From Sphingomonas_B tabacisoli (GTDB lineage Bacteria > Pseudomonadota > Alphaproteobacteria > Sphingomonadales > Sphingomonadaceae), in NCBI RefSeq assembly GCF_042678385.1, contig NZ_JBHUDY010000001.1, positions 2,108,001-2,172,000 of the forward strand: a DNA stretch of 64,000 bases, given 5' to 3'. Shown here one piece after another: positions 42,923 through 51,373 of this stretch. How positions within the stretch are numbered: the first letter of the stretch is position 1; each line of letters opens with the position of its first letter. The notes under the pieces were generated by a model. That model saw nothing but the letters and a program-made list of their open reading frames with translations. It searched no databases and had not been told where the DNA came from. A program made the translations under genes and the position numbers.

Positions 42923-45278
42923 CCTCGACGGTCATGCCGCTGTCCTCGGCCGAGCGGGCGACGCGGATTGCAACGGACCCGTCCGGCGTGCGCCAGCCGC
43001 CGTCCCATGTCCGCAAAGCCCGCGGATCGATCGCAACGGAAACACGGCGCTCCTCCCCGGCCTGGAGGTGGAACTTGCCGAAGCCGCAAAGCGCCGTCTC
43101 CGGGACGTCGCGGTAGAGCTGGACGACTTCCGCGCCAGCACGACCCGAGACGTTGCGCAGCGTGACCGACACCGCCAGTCCCTCTGCGCGGACGCCCGAC
43201 AGCTCGAAACGCGCATATCCGAAGCCGCTGCCCAGCGCGTGACGTGCCGGCGTGCGGTTGGCGATGAGGCCGCGATAGCCGAAGCGAGTGCCCTCGTCAT
43301 AGCTAAGTCGGCCATCGGCGTCCGGCTGCAGCGCATAGCCGCAATAATCCGCCTCGTTGCGCGCTATGCTGACCGGCATCCGCCCGCCCGGCTCCCGGTC
43401 GCCGCCCAGCACGCTGGCGAGCGCACCGGCAAAGCCTTCGCCCGGATACCAGGCGACCATCAGCGCGGCTGCGCGGTCGCCCCATTCGGCATCGAAGGCA
43501 TGGCCGACATTCACGATTGCAGCCGTGCGGGGATTGGCGGAGCAGACCTGCTCGATCAGGCGCAACTGCTCGGGCGCGAGCTTCGTGTCAGGGCGGTCCT
43601 TGCTCTCGACGCTCGAATCGGAGGTTTCGCCTACGATAAGAAATACCGCGTCCGCATCGCGCGCAGCCTGCACTGCACGGGTCAGCATCGCCTCGGCGCT
43701 GTCGGGCGAGCGAATGCCGTACCACAGTCCCTGCACGCGGGCGCCGGTGTAGCGGAACTCAGCTGTGACCAGCACCTCGTGCCCTGCTTCGAGCATAACC
43801 TCGACAGATTCGGCGTCGCCACGCTTGAGCACCCCCATGACATCCGAGGACGCGAGCTCGCGCCCGGCCCGCAGTACCTCACGGCCATCGATCAGGACAC
43901 GCGCCGTTCCGGTCGCGCCGAGATAAAAGCGGTGCGCGCCGCTCTGGGTGGGCATGAACCGGCCGCTGGCGCGGATCGAACCCGGCCTGTCGAAGCGGCC
44001 CTGCTCGTGCACGCCGACGAACCAGACCAGCGAGTTGGTCGCCCGCGTCTCGCTCGACAGCGGCGCGCCGGAGCAATCCTCGCTCTCGAAATAATCCAGC
44101 GTCATGCCTTCGGTGCAGCCGTCGCCGAGGTCGCGCGCCGGCGTGACGGGCATCGCCGGCAACCGCGGCTGCGGATCCACGCCCGGCTCGAAAACGATCT
44201 CCGTCTCCGCGCCATAGCGCGCGCGGATCGCGTCGATCGGCGCCGGCGTGTCCGGCGCGACCGCGATCTTGGCGAAGGTGCCGCCCTGATAGCAGGGTGC
44301 GGCCGCGTTCGGCCCGATCACCGCGATCCGGCGCACCTCGCCCGGTGGGAGCGGCAGCATGTCGCCTTCGTTGCGCAGCAACACGAATCCGTCTGCCGCC
44401 GCCTGCTCCAGAATTTCTTGCGCCTCGGCGGCCGGAAGCGCCGGCGCCTTGGGACCCGTCACCCGCCGCGCCGTCGCTGCGACCCTGCGCGCCGCATCCT
44501 CGACGCGAGCGCGATCAACCCGGCCTTCTTCCACCGCACCGGCCGCCTTGGGTCCAAGAAAACGTGCGGGGCCCGGCATTTCGAGATCGAGCCCGCCGCC
44601 CAAGGTGCCGTCGGTCGAATGTGTGCCGAACCAGTCGCTCATCACGAGATACGGGTATTGCCACTCGCCCTTGACGATGCGGGTCAGGATGTCGCCCTGC
44701 TCGGAGCACCAGCGGCCGTTGACCTTGTTGTAGGCGGCGAGCAGGCCAGCGCAGCCCGCCTCGACGGCCAGCTCGAACGGCAGCAGATAGACTTCGCGCA
44801 GCGTCCGCTCGTCGACCTGCACGTCCACGCGGTCGCGCTCGGTCTCGCTGTCGTTGCACACCAGGTGCTTGGCGACCGCGCCGGTGCCCGTGCTCTGCAA
44901 GCCGTCGATCCAGGCCGCGCCGAGCACGCCGGCAAGCAGCGGGTCTTCGGAGAAATACTCGAAGGCGCGGCCGGCGAGCGGACTGCGCGCGAGGTTGAGG
45001 TTCGGCGCCAGCACCGCATCGACGCCACGGGCGACGGCGTCGCTGCCGACGACCGTTCCCACCCGCCGCGCCGTTTCGACGTCCCAGCTTGCCCCCAGCG
45101 CCGTGGGGCACGGCGTCAGCAGCGACACGTCGCGCTCGTCGACATTGCCGCTGGCGATCCCCATCGGCCCGTCGGCCATGGTGAAGGACGGAATGCCGGC
45201 CTCGGGAACCGCGACGCTCGACCACATCGCGGCGCCCGCAGTCAGCGTGCAGCATTCGTCAAAGGAGGGTTCGCGCAT
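42906..45278 (-). CDS. GH3 family beta-glycosidase with PA14 domain
   Basis: A 790-residue GH3 enzyme. The N-terminal TIM barrel has GIPSFTMADGPMGIA, AVAKHLVCNDSETERD and the nucleophile D215 in YLVMSDWFGTH. The second domain follows, then a PA14 insert (about 390-520, FMPTQSGAHRFYLGATGTARVLIDG), and a fibronectin-like end (GFGYARFELSGVRAEGL). It has no signal peptide, so hydrolysis is probably intracellular. It is likely a beta-glucosidase or beta-xylosidase. I use the ATG at 45278, giving a 20-bp overlap with the upstream Gfo gene; a start 51 bp earlier is possible. Confidence 0.93.
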   Translation of the reverse strand: MREPSFDECCTLTAGAAMWSSVAVPEAGIPSFTMADGPMGIASGNVDERDVSLLTPCPTALGASWDVETARRVGTVVGSDAVARGVDAVLAPNLNLARSPLAGRAFEYFSEDPLLAGVLGAAWIDGLQSTGTGAVAKHLVCNDSETERDRVDVQVDERTLREVYLLPFELAVEAGCAGLLAAYNKVNGRWCSEQGDILTRIVKGEWQYPYLVMSDWFGTHSTDGTLGGGLDLEMPGPARFLGPKAAGAVEEGRVDRARVEDAARRVAATARRVTGPKAPALPAAEAQEILEQAAADGFVLLRNEGDMLPLPPGEVRRIAVIGPNAAAPCYQGGTFAKIAVAPDTPAPIDAIRARYGAETEIVFEPGVDPQPRLPAMPVTPARDLGDGCTEGMTLDYFESEDCSGAPLSSETRATNSLVWFVGVHEQGRFDRPGSIRASGRFMPTQSGAHRFYLGATGTARVLIDGREVLRAGRELASSDVMGVLKRGDAESVEVMLEAGHEVLVTAEFRYTGARVQGLWYGIRSPDSAEAMLTRAVQAARDADAVFLIVGETSDSSVESKDRPDTKLAPEQLRLIEQVCSANPRTAAIVNVGHAFDAEWGDRAAALMVAWYPGEGFAGALASVLGGDREPGGRMPVSIARNEADYCGYALQPDADGRLSYDEGTRFGYRGLIANRTPARHALGSGFGYARFELSGVRAEGLAVSVTLRNVSGRAGAEVVQLYRDVPETALCGFGKFHLQAGEERRVSVAIDPRALRTWDGGWRTPDGSVAIRVARSAEDSGMTVEVSVSD

Positions 45279-46428
45279 CGAGCAGCTCTTCGCCAAGGGG
45301 TTTGATGGTGGCGGCGCCGGTGATGTCATCGCCGATCGGGGCCGGCCGTTCGCAGCTCGACCGGATCGCGATGCGGCTGCCGCTTTCCGCGCTCAACCGG
45401 ACGGCTTCGATCACCTCCAGCACATGGAAGGCGAGTTCGGCGCTGGCGCGGTGCGGCCGCCCTTGCGCGATGGCATCGGCCATGTCGGCGAGCCCGCACA
45501 GCCGGTAATAAGCGACCGGATTGCCTTGGAAGGTGATCATTGTCGGACGTGAGAAACAGCGGCCGCTGGCGTCGCGCTCTTGCACCAAGCCGTTCGCCCC
45601 GATCACCCGCACCGGCCCGTCCGACCAGTTCGGATCGGGATTCTGCAGCGATCCGCCGGACCCGTAAATATCGATCGGCGTCCGCGCGTGCGGCCCCATG
45701 TCCCACGACATCGCGAGCGTCACCAACTGGCCGCCCCGCATTTCGAGGAGCGCCACAGCGGTGGTGTCCACTTCGGTCTCGATCGTCTCGCCGACGCGTG
45801 ACCGATGGCCGAGCGTGCGGATCGGCGACGGCCGGCTGCCCGTGCCCATCACGCTCGCGACCGGGCCGAGCAGGTTGACGAGTTGCGTCAGATAATAGGG
45901 CGCGTGATCGGCGACCGGACCCGCGCCCTTCGCGTAGAACGGTTCGGGATAGGGATGCCAGGCGTCGCAGCCCCCGCCGCCCAGAAACAGCGCGCCGCCG
46001 ACGGGTCGCCCGATTGCGCCTTCGTCGATCGCCGCACGCGCTTCCTGATGCGCACAGCCGAAGAAAGTGTCGGGCGCACAGCCGATACGCAGGCCTTCGG
46101 CCTCGGCCAGCGCCATCAGCTCCCGCGCCTGCTCGACCGTCTGGGCGAGCGGCTTTTCGGAATAGAGATGCTTGCCTGCGGACAGGATGCGGCGGCTGGT
46201 TTCGTAATGCGCCTGGATCGGCGTCAGGTTGACGATGACGTCGATCGCTGGATCGGCGAGCATGTCCGAGAACGGCACCGCGGGGACGCCATAGCGCTCC
46301 CCCGCCGCTCGTGCGCTGTCCATGCCTTTCGATGAACAGGCGACGAAGCGAAGCTGCGGCCAGGCCGACAGCGCCATGTAATAGGGCGGCGCAATCGCGC
46401 CGGCGCCAAGGACCCCGACCGTCAGCAT
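45259..46428 (-). CDS. GFO/IDH/MocA family oxidoreductase
   Basis: A 389-residue dehydrogenase. GVLGAGAIAPPYY starts the nucleotide site, SEKPLAQTVEQARELM carries the EKP catalytic lysine, and APDTFFGCAHQEARAAIDEG follows as in larger Gfo enzymes. The start MLTVGVLGAGAIA at 46428 is chosen. It is in an operon with the LLM flavoenzyme upstream and the GH3 glycosidase downstream. It may interconvert hydroxyl and oxo forms at C3 of glycosides. This is a second candidate beside 39571-40686. Confidence 0.87.
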   Translation of the reverse strand: MLTVGVLGAGAIAPPYYMALSAWPQLRFVACSSKGMDSARAAGERYGVPAVPFSDMLADPAIDVIVNLTPIQAHYETSRRILSAGKHLYSEKPLAQTVEQARELMALAEAEGLRIGCAPDTFFGCAHQEARAAIDEGAIGRPVGGALFLGGGGCDAWHPYPEPFYAKGAGPVADHAPYYLTQLVNLLGPVASVMGTGSRPSPIRTLGHRSRVGETIETEVDTTAVALLEMRGGQLVTLAMSWDMGPHARTPIDIYGSGGSLQNPDPNWSDGPVRVIGANGLVQERDASGRCFSRPTMITFQGNPVAYYRLCGLADMADAIAQGRPHRASAELAFHVLEVIEAVRLSAESGSRIAIRSSCERPAPIGDDITGAATIKPLGEELLDARTLL

Positions 46429-46444
46429 CAGCCCGGCTCTCCGA

Positions 46445-47542
46445 TCAAGCGAATGCGGGAAGGACTTTGCGCGCCAGCAGATCGACGGTCTGATCGGCAA
46501 AAGCGAGGCGCTGTTCCGTTAGCGGACCCGTGGTCGTGCCGCACAGAATGTTGCCGATGCCCAGTTCGGCATAGGGCCGCAGATGCTCGATCACCGTCTC
46601 GGGCGATCCGTAGAGACACCAGGTGCCGATCCAGCCTTCGTCGAGCGCGCTGATGTTGACATCGCTCTTCTTGTTGGCGGCATCGGATTCGGCGCGGGCG
46701 TTGAACTCGTTCTCGCGATCGATCGCGTCCTGATAGCCGCGCAGGATGATCTCTAGTTCGGCGCGCGCCTGCTCGTCGGTCTCGGCGACGTGCACGCACT
46801 GATAGGTGTGGGTCGACCAATCCAGCGCGTTGGCGACGACGGCATCGTCGTGCCCGGTTTCCAGCAGCATCGCTTTGTATGCGTCGAAATACTTCTTCAC
46901 ATGGGTGAACGGCTCGTTCCCGAAGATCTGGGGCGGCGTGAAAGCCGGGATGAAGGCAGGCCAGCCATTGACCGCGGCGCGGCGCGCGCTGCTTTCCTTC
47001 ATCGCGACCGGCATCAGCCGTGCGTGTCCCGGCGAATAGGGCGCGGGCGTGATCCGCTGGAGCACGCGGCCTTGGTAGGGACCGTTGTCGATGACGACGG
47101 CCGGGTCATCCATGCGCTTGGCCCAGAGCTGCTCCGCGATCTCGAGGTTGCGCTCGGCGAGCTGGCTCGCTTCCTTGTAGTTGACCGCAAAGCCGATCAT
47201 TTCCTCCGGCGTCGTCCCCGAACCGACGCCGACCAGCAGCTTGCCGTCGGTGAGCTGGTCGAGAAGGTTCACGCGCTCCGTGAAACGGACCGGATGATGC
47301 AGCGGCACGGAGACCACCGAGAAGCCGAAATACATGTGCGGCATCTTGGCGGCGAGGTAGGCGGCGAAAATGAAGCTGTCGCTCGCCATCGGCATATAGC
47401 CGTTGAAATGATGATCGGGTAGGAAGATCGCCTGGAATCCCCCATCGGAAGCGCGCATTGCGTGCCCTTCAAGGTCCTTCATCAAGCGCCGGTCTTGCTC
47501 CGGCCCCAAGGAGCGCGCGTTGAGAAATACCGAGAATCGCAC
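46445..47542 (-). CDS. LLM-class flavin-dependent monooxygenase
   Basis: A 365-residue bacterial-luciferase-like protein. VSVPLHHPVRFTERVNLLDQLTDGKLLVGVGSGTTPEEM is the family core and IFLPDHHFNGYM lies near the N-terminus. It needs reduced flavin from a separate reductase, which is not seen nearby. I choose the GTG at 47542 because AGGAG lies about seven bases ahead and RFSVFLNARSLGPEQ is a natural start. It is divergent from the TetR gene and leads the operon to the Gfo and GH3 genes. The substrate is unknown; aromatic or sugar-linked compounds are possible. Confidence 0.86.
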   Translation of the reverse strand: MRFSVFLNARSLGPEQDRRLMKDLEGHAMRASDGGFQAIFLPDHHFNGYMPMASDSFIFAAYLAAKMPHMYFGFSVVSVPLHHPVRFTERVNLLDQLTDGKLLVGVGSGTTPEEMIGFAVNYKEASQLAERNLEIAEQLWAKRMDDPAVVIDNGPYQGRVLQRITPAPYSPGHARLMPVAMKESSARRAAVNGWPAFIPAFTPPQIFGNEPFTHVKKYFDAYKAMLLETGHDDAVVANALDWSTHTYQCVHVAETDEQARAELEIILRGYQDAIDRENEFNARAESDAANKKSDVNISALDEGWIGTWCLYGSPETVIEHLRPYAELGIGNILCGTTTGPLTEQRLAFADQTVDLLARKVLPAFA

Positions 47543-47593
47543 AGGCCGCTCTCCTGAATCGCCGACTCGATGCTCGTGCATCGGGCTATAATT

Positions 47594-47607
47594 AGAATTG
47601 ACGTTCT
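47594..47607. promoter_or_regulatory. Candidate operator AGAA-N6-TTCT in front of the TetR gene
   Basis: AGAA TTGACG TTCT is a perfect copy of the repeat, lying 27 bp before the ATG of the TetR gene in the gap shared with the LLM operon. This position is what one expects for an autoregulated TetR repressor, and it is the main reason to link the motif to this regulator. Confidence 0.68.
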
Positions 47608-47634
47608 CGTTTTGATAAGGTCTGATCGCCGCCT

Positions 47635-48315
47635 ATGTCAACAGTATTGAAACAACAGGACGACACACCGGGAGAACTGGCGGTCGAGACCGTCAGCCGC
47701 CGGCCGCAACAGGGCCGCAGCAAGGCATCGCTTGAGCGGATGCTCAACACCGCGCGCGAGCTGATGGTGGAGCGGGGCAGCGAGGAGTTCACGCTTCAGG
47801 AAGTGAGCCAGCGCGGCAAGGTCTCGATCGGGTCGATCTATTTGCGCTTCGAAAGCAAGGACAATCTCGTCCGCGCCGTAATCGGGAATGCGCTGGAGCA
47901 GATCGCGGCGGAAGAAGACGCGATGCTTGCCGGCGTGAAGGCGAAGTCGCGGTCGCTGGCCGACTTCATTCCGCGCTATGTCGAGGACTATGCCGAGGTG
48001 CTGAAGGAAAACGCGCCGCTGCTCCGCCTCGCGATGCAGCGCGCCGAGATCGATCCGCAGGTGTCCGCGCCGGGCAAGCGCAGCGCGTTCCGCTCGCAGG
48101 AGATAAGCACGAACGCGATGCTCGAATATCGGGAGGAGTTCGGCGGCGACGATCACGAGATCAAGGCGAACGCCGCCTTTCAGATCATCTTCTCGGCGTT
48201 GGCCCGTCAGCTCAGCCTCGGCTCGCTTCGCGAGTCGGTGCACGATTACAATTGGGAACTGCACAAGCGCGAACTCGGGCGAATGGCGCTTGCCTATCTG
48301 AAGGCGGACATCTGA
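47635..48315 (+). CDS. TetR/AcrR family transcriptional regulator
   Basis: A 226-residue TetR-family repressor. The helix-turn-helix is at about residues 50-75 (FTLQEVSQRGKVSIGSIYLRFESKDNLVRAVI). The C-terminal ligand-binding helices begin at about 85. It is the only specific regulator between 22 and 52 kb. The candidate operator precedes it, so I infer that it controls the glycoside island and is released by an aglycone or sugar derivative. An N-terminal basic, glutamine-rich stretch may aid DNA contact. Confidence 0.9.
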   Translation: MSTVLKQQDDTPGELAVETVSRRPQQGRSKASLERMLNTARELMVERGSEEFTLQEVSQRGKVSIGSIYLRFESKDNLVRAVIGNALEQIAAEEDAMLAGVKAKSRSLADFIPRYVEDYAEVLKENAPLLRLAMQRAEIDPQVSAPGKRSAFRSQEISTNAMLEYREEFGGDDHEIKANAAFQIIFSALARQLSLGSLRESVHDYNWELHKRELGRMALAYLKADI

Positions 48316-48354
48316 CGGCAATTTTGCCGAGTTGACTCGGGCGGACTACAATAT

Positions 48355-48368
48355 AAAATCTCGATTCT
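48355..48368. promoter_or_regulatory. Candidate operator AAAA-N6-TTCT upstream of the symporter-xylBA operon
   Basis: AAAA TCTCGA TTCT followed by AATAC lies 24 bp before the transporter start. TTGACT at 48332-48337 and the A/T-rich TATAAAAT about 14-16 bases later form a good promoter that the site overlaps. The left half is AAAA rather than AGAA. Confidence 0.58.
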
Positions 48369-48392
48369 AATACAGGGATCGGGAGAGAGCTG

Positions 48393-49850
48393 TTGGCGAA
48401 CGGCATAGCGGCGGCTGGCCGGCTCGGCTGGCCGGAGCGGATCGCGTGGATGGTCTGCGCCATGCCCGAGTTGCTGAAGTCGTTCGCGTGGGACGCGTTC
48501 GTGCTGTTCTTCTATGCGCAGGTGGTCGGGCTCGACGGCTTCCTGATCGGCATCGCGATCGCGATCATCATCCTGTTCGATACGTTGGTCGATCCGTGGA
48601 TCGGCGCCCTGTCCGACCGGCTGGCGGGCACCCGGTTCGGACGGCGCCATACGCTGATGTTCTCGGCCGTGCTGCCGTACATGATCGGCATCGCCGCGGT
48701 GTTCTCCCCGCCTGCGGGGATGAGCCAGTTTGCGATCCTCTCCTGGCTGCTCGCCTTCGGCCTGCTCGCCCGCTGTGGCATCTCGTTCTGGACCGTGCCG
48801 GCCTATGCGCTGGGCGGCGACCTGTCCCACGACGAAGGCGAGCGCCGCGTGATCGCCGTGCTCCGCAACCTCGGCAACCAGCTCGTGATCCTGTGCGTGC
48901 CGGCGATCGCCTTCGGCGTCTTCTTCGTCCACACGAGCGCCTTTCCGAAGCCGCAGCTCAATCCGACGCCCTATCCGCCCTTCGGTCTGTTCGTCTCGCT
49001 GCTGGGCGGCGCGCTGATGCTGATCGGCGGGATCGGCACCTATCGCCGGGCGCGGCTGATCGAGGCGGCCGACGCGCCTCGGGAGAGTGAGGCAAGCGAG
49101 CAGACTAGTCAAATGGCCATTCTCAAGGCGTTCGCGCAAGCGGTGCGGATCACGCCGAACATCGGCCGGCTGATGCTGGTCGCATTCCTGGTGCTGTTCA
49201 CCAATTCGGTGATCAATCAACTCTCGCTGCACCTCGCGACCTATTTCTGGCAGCTCGACGAGACCTGGACGCCGCGGCTGCTGATGGCTGGCGTTTTCGG
49301 GTCGATCCTCGCAATGGGTCTCGCACCCGCCTTCGTTCGCGCCGTCGGCAGCCGCCGCGCGATGATGATCGGCCTCGCCAGCTTCTTCACATTTCAGGCG
49401 AGCGCGATCCTACTTCCGCTTGCGGGCTTTGCGCCGCCGCCTGCGACGACCGCGCTTGGCGCGTGGGTCTTCGTGATCCGCTTTTTCGGCGGCCTCGCCT
49501 ATGGCCTCTACGTCGTCCCGTTCAACATCGTGACCTACGACATCGGCGACGAGCATCGGGCCGATACCGGCAAGCCGGCGCAGGGCCTCGTCGCAAGCTT
49601 CATGTTCATCGGGCTGCAACTCGGCAGCGGCGCGGTGGCGCTGCTCGCGGGATCGTTCCTCGGGCTGATCGACTTCCCGGCAAACCTGCCGGTCGAGAAG
49701 ATGCCCGCGGACAAGGCGGAGGCGCTCGCGCTGTTCGTACTTTTCCTGATCGTGATCGCGGGCAGTGCCATGGCGTGGCTGGTCGGCACGTTCCGCATCG
49801 ACCAGGACAAGCTCGCCCGGATCCGTGCCCAAGAAAGCTATGCCGCATGA
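48393..49850 (+). CDS. GPH-family sugar symporter (MFS)
   Basis: A 485-residue carrier with 12 hydrophobic helices. FDTLVDPWIGALSDRLAGTRFGRRHTLMF is the family loop after the second helix. The start is a TTG at 48393 with GGGAGAG upstream. It leads the operon to xylB and xylA and is the second GPH carrier in the window, so it is likely to import a xylose-containing solute or a glycoside. The C-terminal region is longer than in the 31226 copy. Confidence 0.88.
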   Translation: MANGIAAAGRLGWPERIAWMVCAMPELLKSFAWDAFVLFFYAQVVGLDGFLIGIAIAIIILFDTLVDPWIGALSDRLAGTRFGRRHTLMFSAVLPYMIGIAAVFSPPAGMSQFAILSWLLAFGLLARCGISFWTVPAYALGGDLSHDEGERRVIAVLRNLGNQLVILCVPAIAFGVFFVHTSAFPKPQLNPTPYPPFGLFVSLLGGALMLIGGIGTYRRARLIEAADAPRESEASEQTSQMAILKAFAQAVRITPNIGRLMLVAFLVLFTNSVINQLSLHLATYFWQLDETWTPRLLMAGVFGSILAMGLAPAFVRAVGSRRAMMIGLASFFTFQASAILLPLAGFAPPPATTALGAWVFVIRFFGGLAYGLYVVPFNIVTYDIGDEHRADTGKPAQGLVASFMFIGLQLGSGAVALLAGSFLGLIDFPANLPVEKMPADKAEALALFVLFLIVIAGSAMAWLVGTFRIDQDKLARIRAQESYAA

Positions 49851-49923
49851 TCCGCGCCGTGGCCGTCACTCTGCCGATCGCCACCGGGTCCGCAAACCCG
49901 CATCCCCTCTTCTGATCGCCGCG

Positions 49924-51363
49924 ATGTTTCTCGGCATCGACATCGGCACTTCGGGCGTCAAAGCGGTGATCGCGGCGCAGGATGGCACGATCGCCGCCCA
50001 GGCAAGCGCGCCGCTGACCGTCGCGCACTCCCATCCGCTCTGGTCGGAACAGGACCCCAATGATTGGTGCGCGGCGACGGAGCGTGCCGTGCTGGCGTTG
50101 CGGCCAGAGTTGCGCGCGCAGGTGCAAGGTATAGGCCTCGCCGGGCAGATGCACGGCGCCACGCTGCTAGGGCATGACGATCGCCCGCTACGGCCTGCCA
50201 TTCTCTGGAACGACGGACGCAGCTTTGCGGAGTGCGCAACGCTTGAGCGAGCCGAGCCGAGATCGCGCGAGATCACCGGGAATATGGCAATGCCGGGCTT
50301 CACCGCGCCGAAACTCCTATGGGTGAAAGCCCACGAGCCGGACATCTTCGATCGCGTCCGCGCGGTCCTTTTGCCGAAGGACTATGTCCGTCTGCACCTG
50401 ACCGGCGAGAAAGCCTCGGACGTGTCGGACAGCGCCGGCACGCTGTGGCTGGACACAGCAGCCCGCGACTGGAGCGACCCAATGCTAGCGGCGTCCGGCC
50501 TGTCGCGCGACCAGATGCCGTGGCTCCACGAAGGAACTGAGATCGCCGGCACGCTTCGAGCGGACGTTGCCGCGCGCTGGGGCATGAAGCCCGTTCCCGT
50601 CGCGGGGGGCGGAGGGGACAACGCTGCCGGAGCTGTGGGCATCGGCGCGGTGCGCGACGGCGACGCCTTTCTGTCGCTCGGCACCTCCGGCGTCATCTTC
50701 GTCGCGACCGAACGATTTCGTCCCAATCCGGAGCGCGCCGTCCATGCCTTTTGCCATTGCGTGCCGGGCATGTGGCACCAGATGAGCGTCCACCTGTCCG
50801 CCGCGTCGTGCATCGACTGGGGCGCGCGGATGACAGGGACCGACGCCGGGGGCTTCTTCGCGCTTGCCGAGCAGGCAGGCCCCGCCGCAGGTCCCGAACT
50901 GTTCCTGCCCTATCTGTCGGGCGAGCGCACGCCGCACAACGACCCGCATATTCGCGCCGCGCTGCTGGGGCTCGGCACCGATTCCGATCCGGCGCGGATA
51001 GCCGCCGCCGTGCTCGAGGGCGTTGCCTTCGCCCACGCCGACGGTTTAGCCGCACTGCGCGAGGCGGGAACGACCGTCGAGGAACTTGCCGTAATCGGCG
51101 GCGGCTCGCGCTCACGTTATTGGGGCATGGTGCTCGCCGCAGCATTGGATGCGACGCTCGTCTATCCTGACGGCGGCGAGGTCGGCCCGGCGCTGGGCGC
51201 GGCACGACTGGCGCAGGTCGCCGTCAGCGGCGCCGATCCCGCCGAAATCTGCACACGCCCCCCGACCAATCACGTCATCCCGCCCGATCCCGCGCTCGCC
51301 GAAAAGCTCGCGCCCAAGCTTGCCCGTTTTCGCGCAGCTTATGCGGCCACCCGCTCCATCTGA
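49924..51363 (+). CDS. xylB: Xylulokinase
   Basis: A 479-residue FGGY-family kinase. It starts MFLGIDIGTSGVKAVI, the phosphate-binding loop. GLAGQMHGATLLG and AILWNDGRS carry the sugar-binding residues, GGGGDNAAGAVG holds the catalytic Asp loop, and SLGTSGVIFVAT follows. VIGGGSRSRYWGMVLA is the adenosine motif. It phosphorylates D-xylulose. The gene is 73 bp after the transporter and 10 bp before xylA. Confidence 0.94.
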   Translation: MFLGIDIGTSGVKAVIAAQDGTIAAQASAPLTVAHSHPLWSEQDPNDWCAATERAVLALRPELRAQVQGIGLAGQMHGATLLGHDDRPLRPAILWNDGRSFAECATLERAEPRSREITGNMAMPGFTAPKLLWVKAHEPDIFDRVRAVLLPKDYVRLHLTGEKASDVSDSAGTLWLDTAARDWSDPMLAASGLSRDQMPWLHEGTEIAGTLRADVAARWGMKPVPVAGGGGDNAAGAVGIGAVRDGDAFLSLGTSGVIFVATERFRPNPERAVHAFCHCVPGMWHQMSVHLSAASCIDWGARMTGTDAGGFFALAEQAGPAAGPELFLPYLSGERTPHNDPHIRAALLGLGTDSDPARIAAAVLEGVAFAHADGLAALREAGTTVEELAVIGGGSRSRYWGMVLAAALDATLVYPDGGEVGPALGAARLAQVAVSGADPAEICTRPPTNHVIPPDPALAEKLAPKLARFRAAYAATRSI

Positions 51364-51373
51364 AGGAAAGACC

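Noticed and set aside
43068..45305. A 745-codon plus-strand frame
   Set aside because: It is antisense to the GH3 glycosidase, whose catalytic motif and domain order are clear.
49847..49915. A short 22-codon ORF between the symporter and xylB that overlaps the symporter stop as ATGA
   Set aside because: It is too short, has no clear ribosome site of its own and no recognisable pattern. Intergenic DNA before xylB is the simpler reading.
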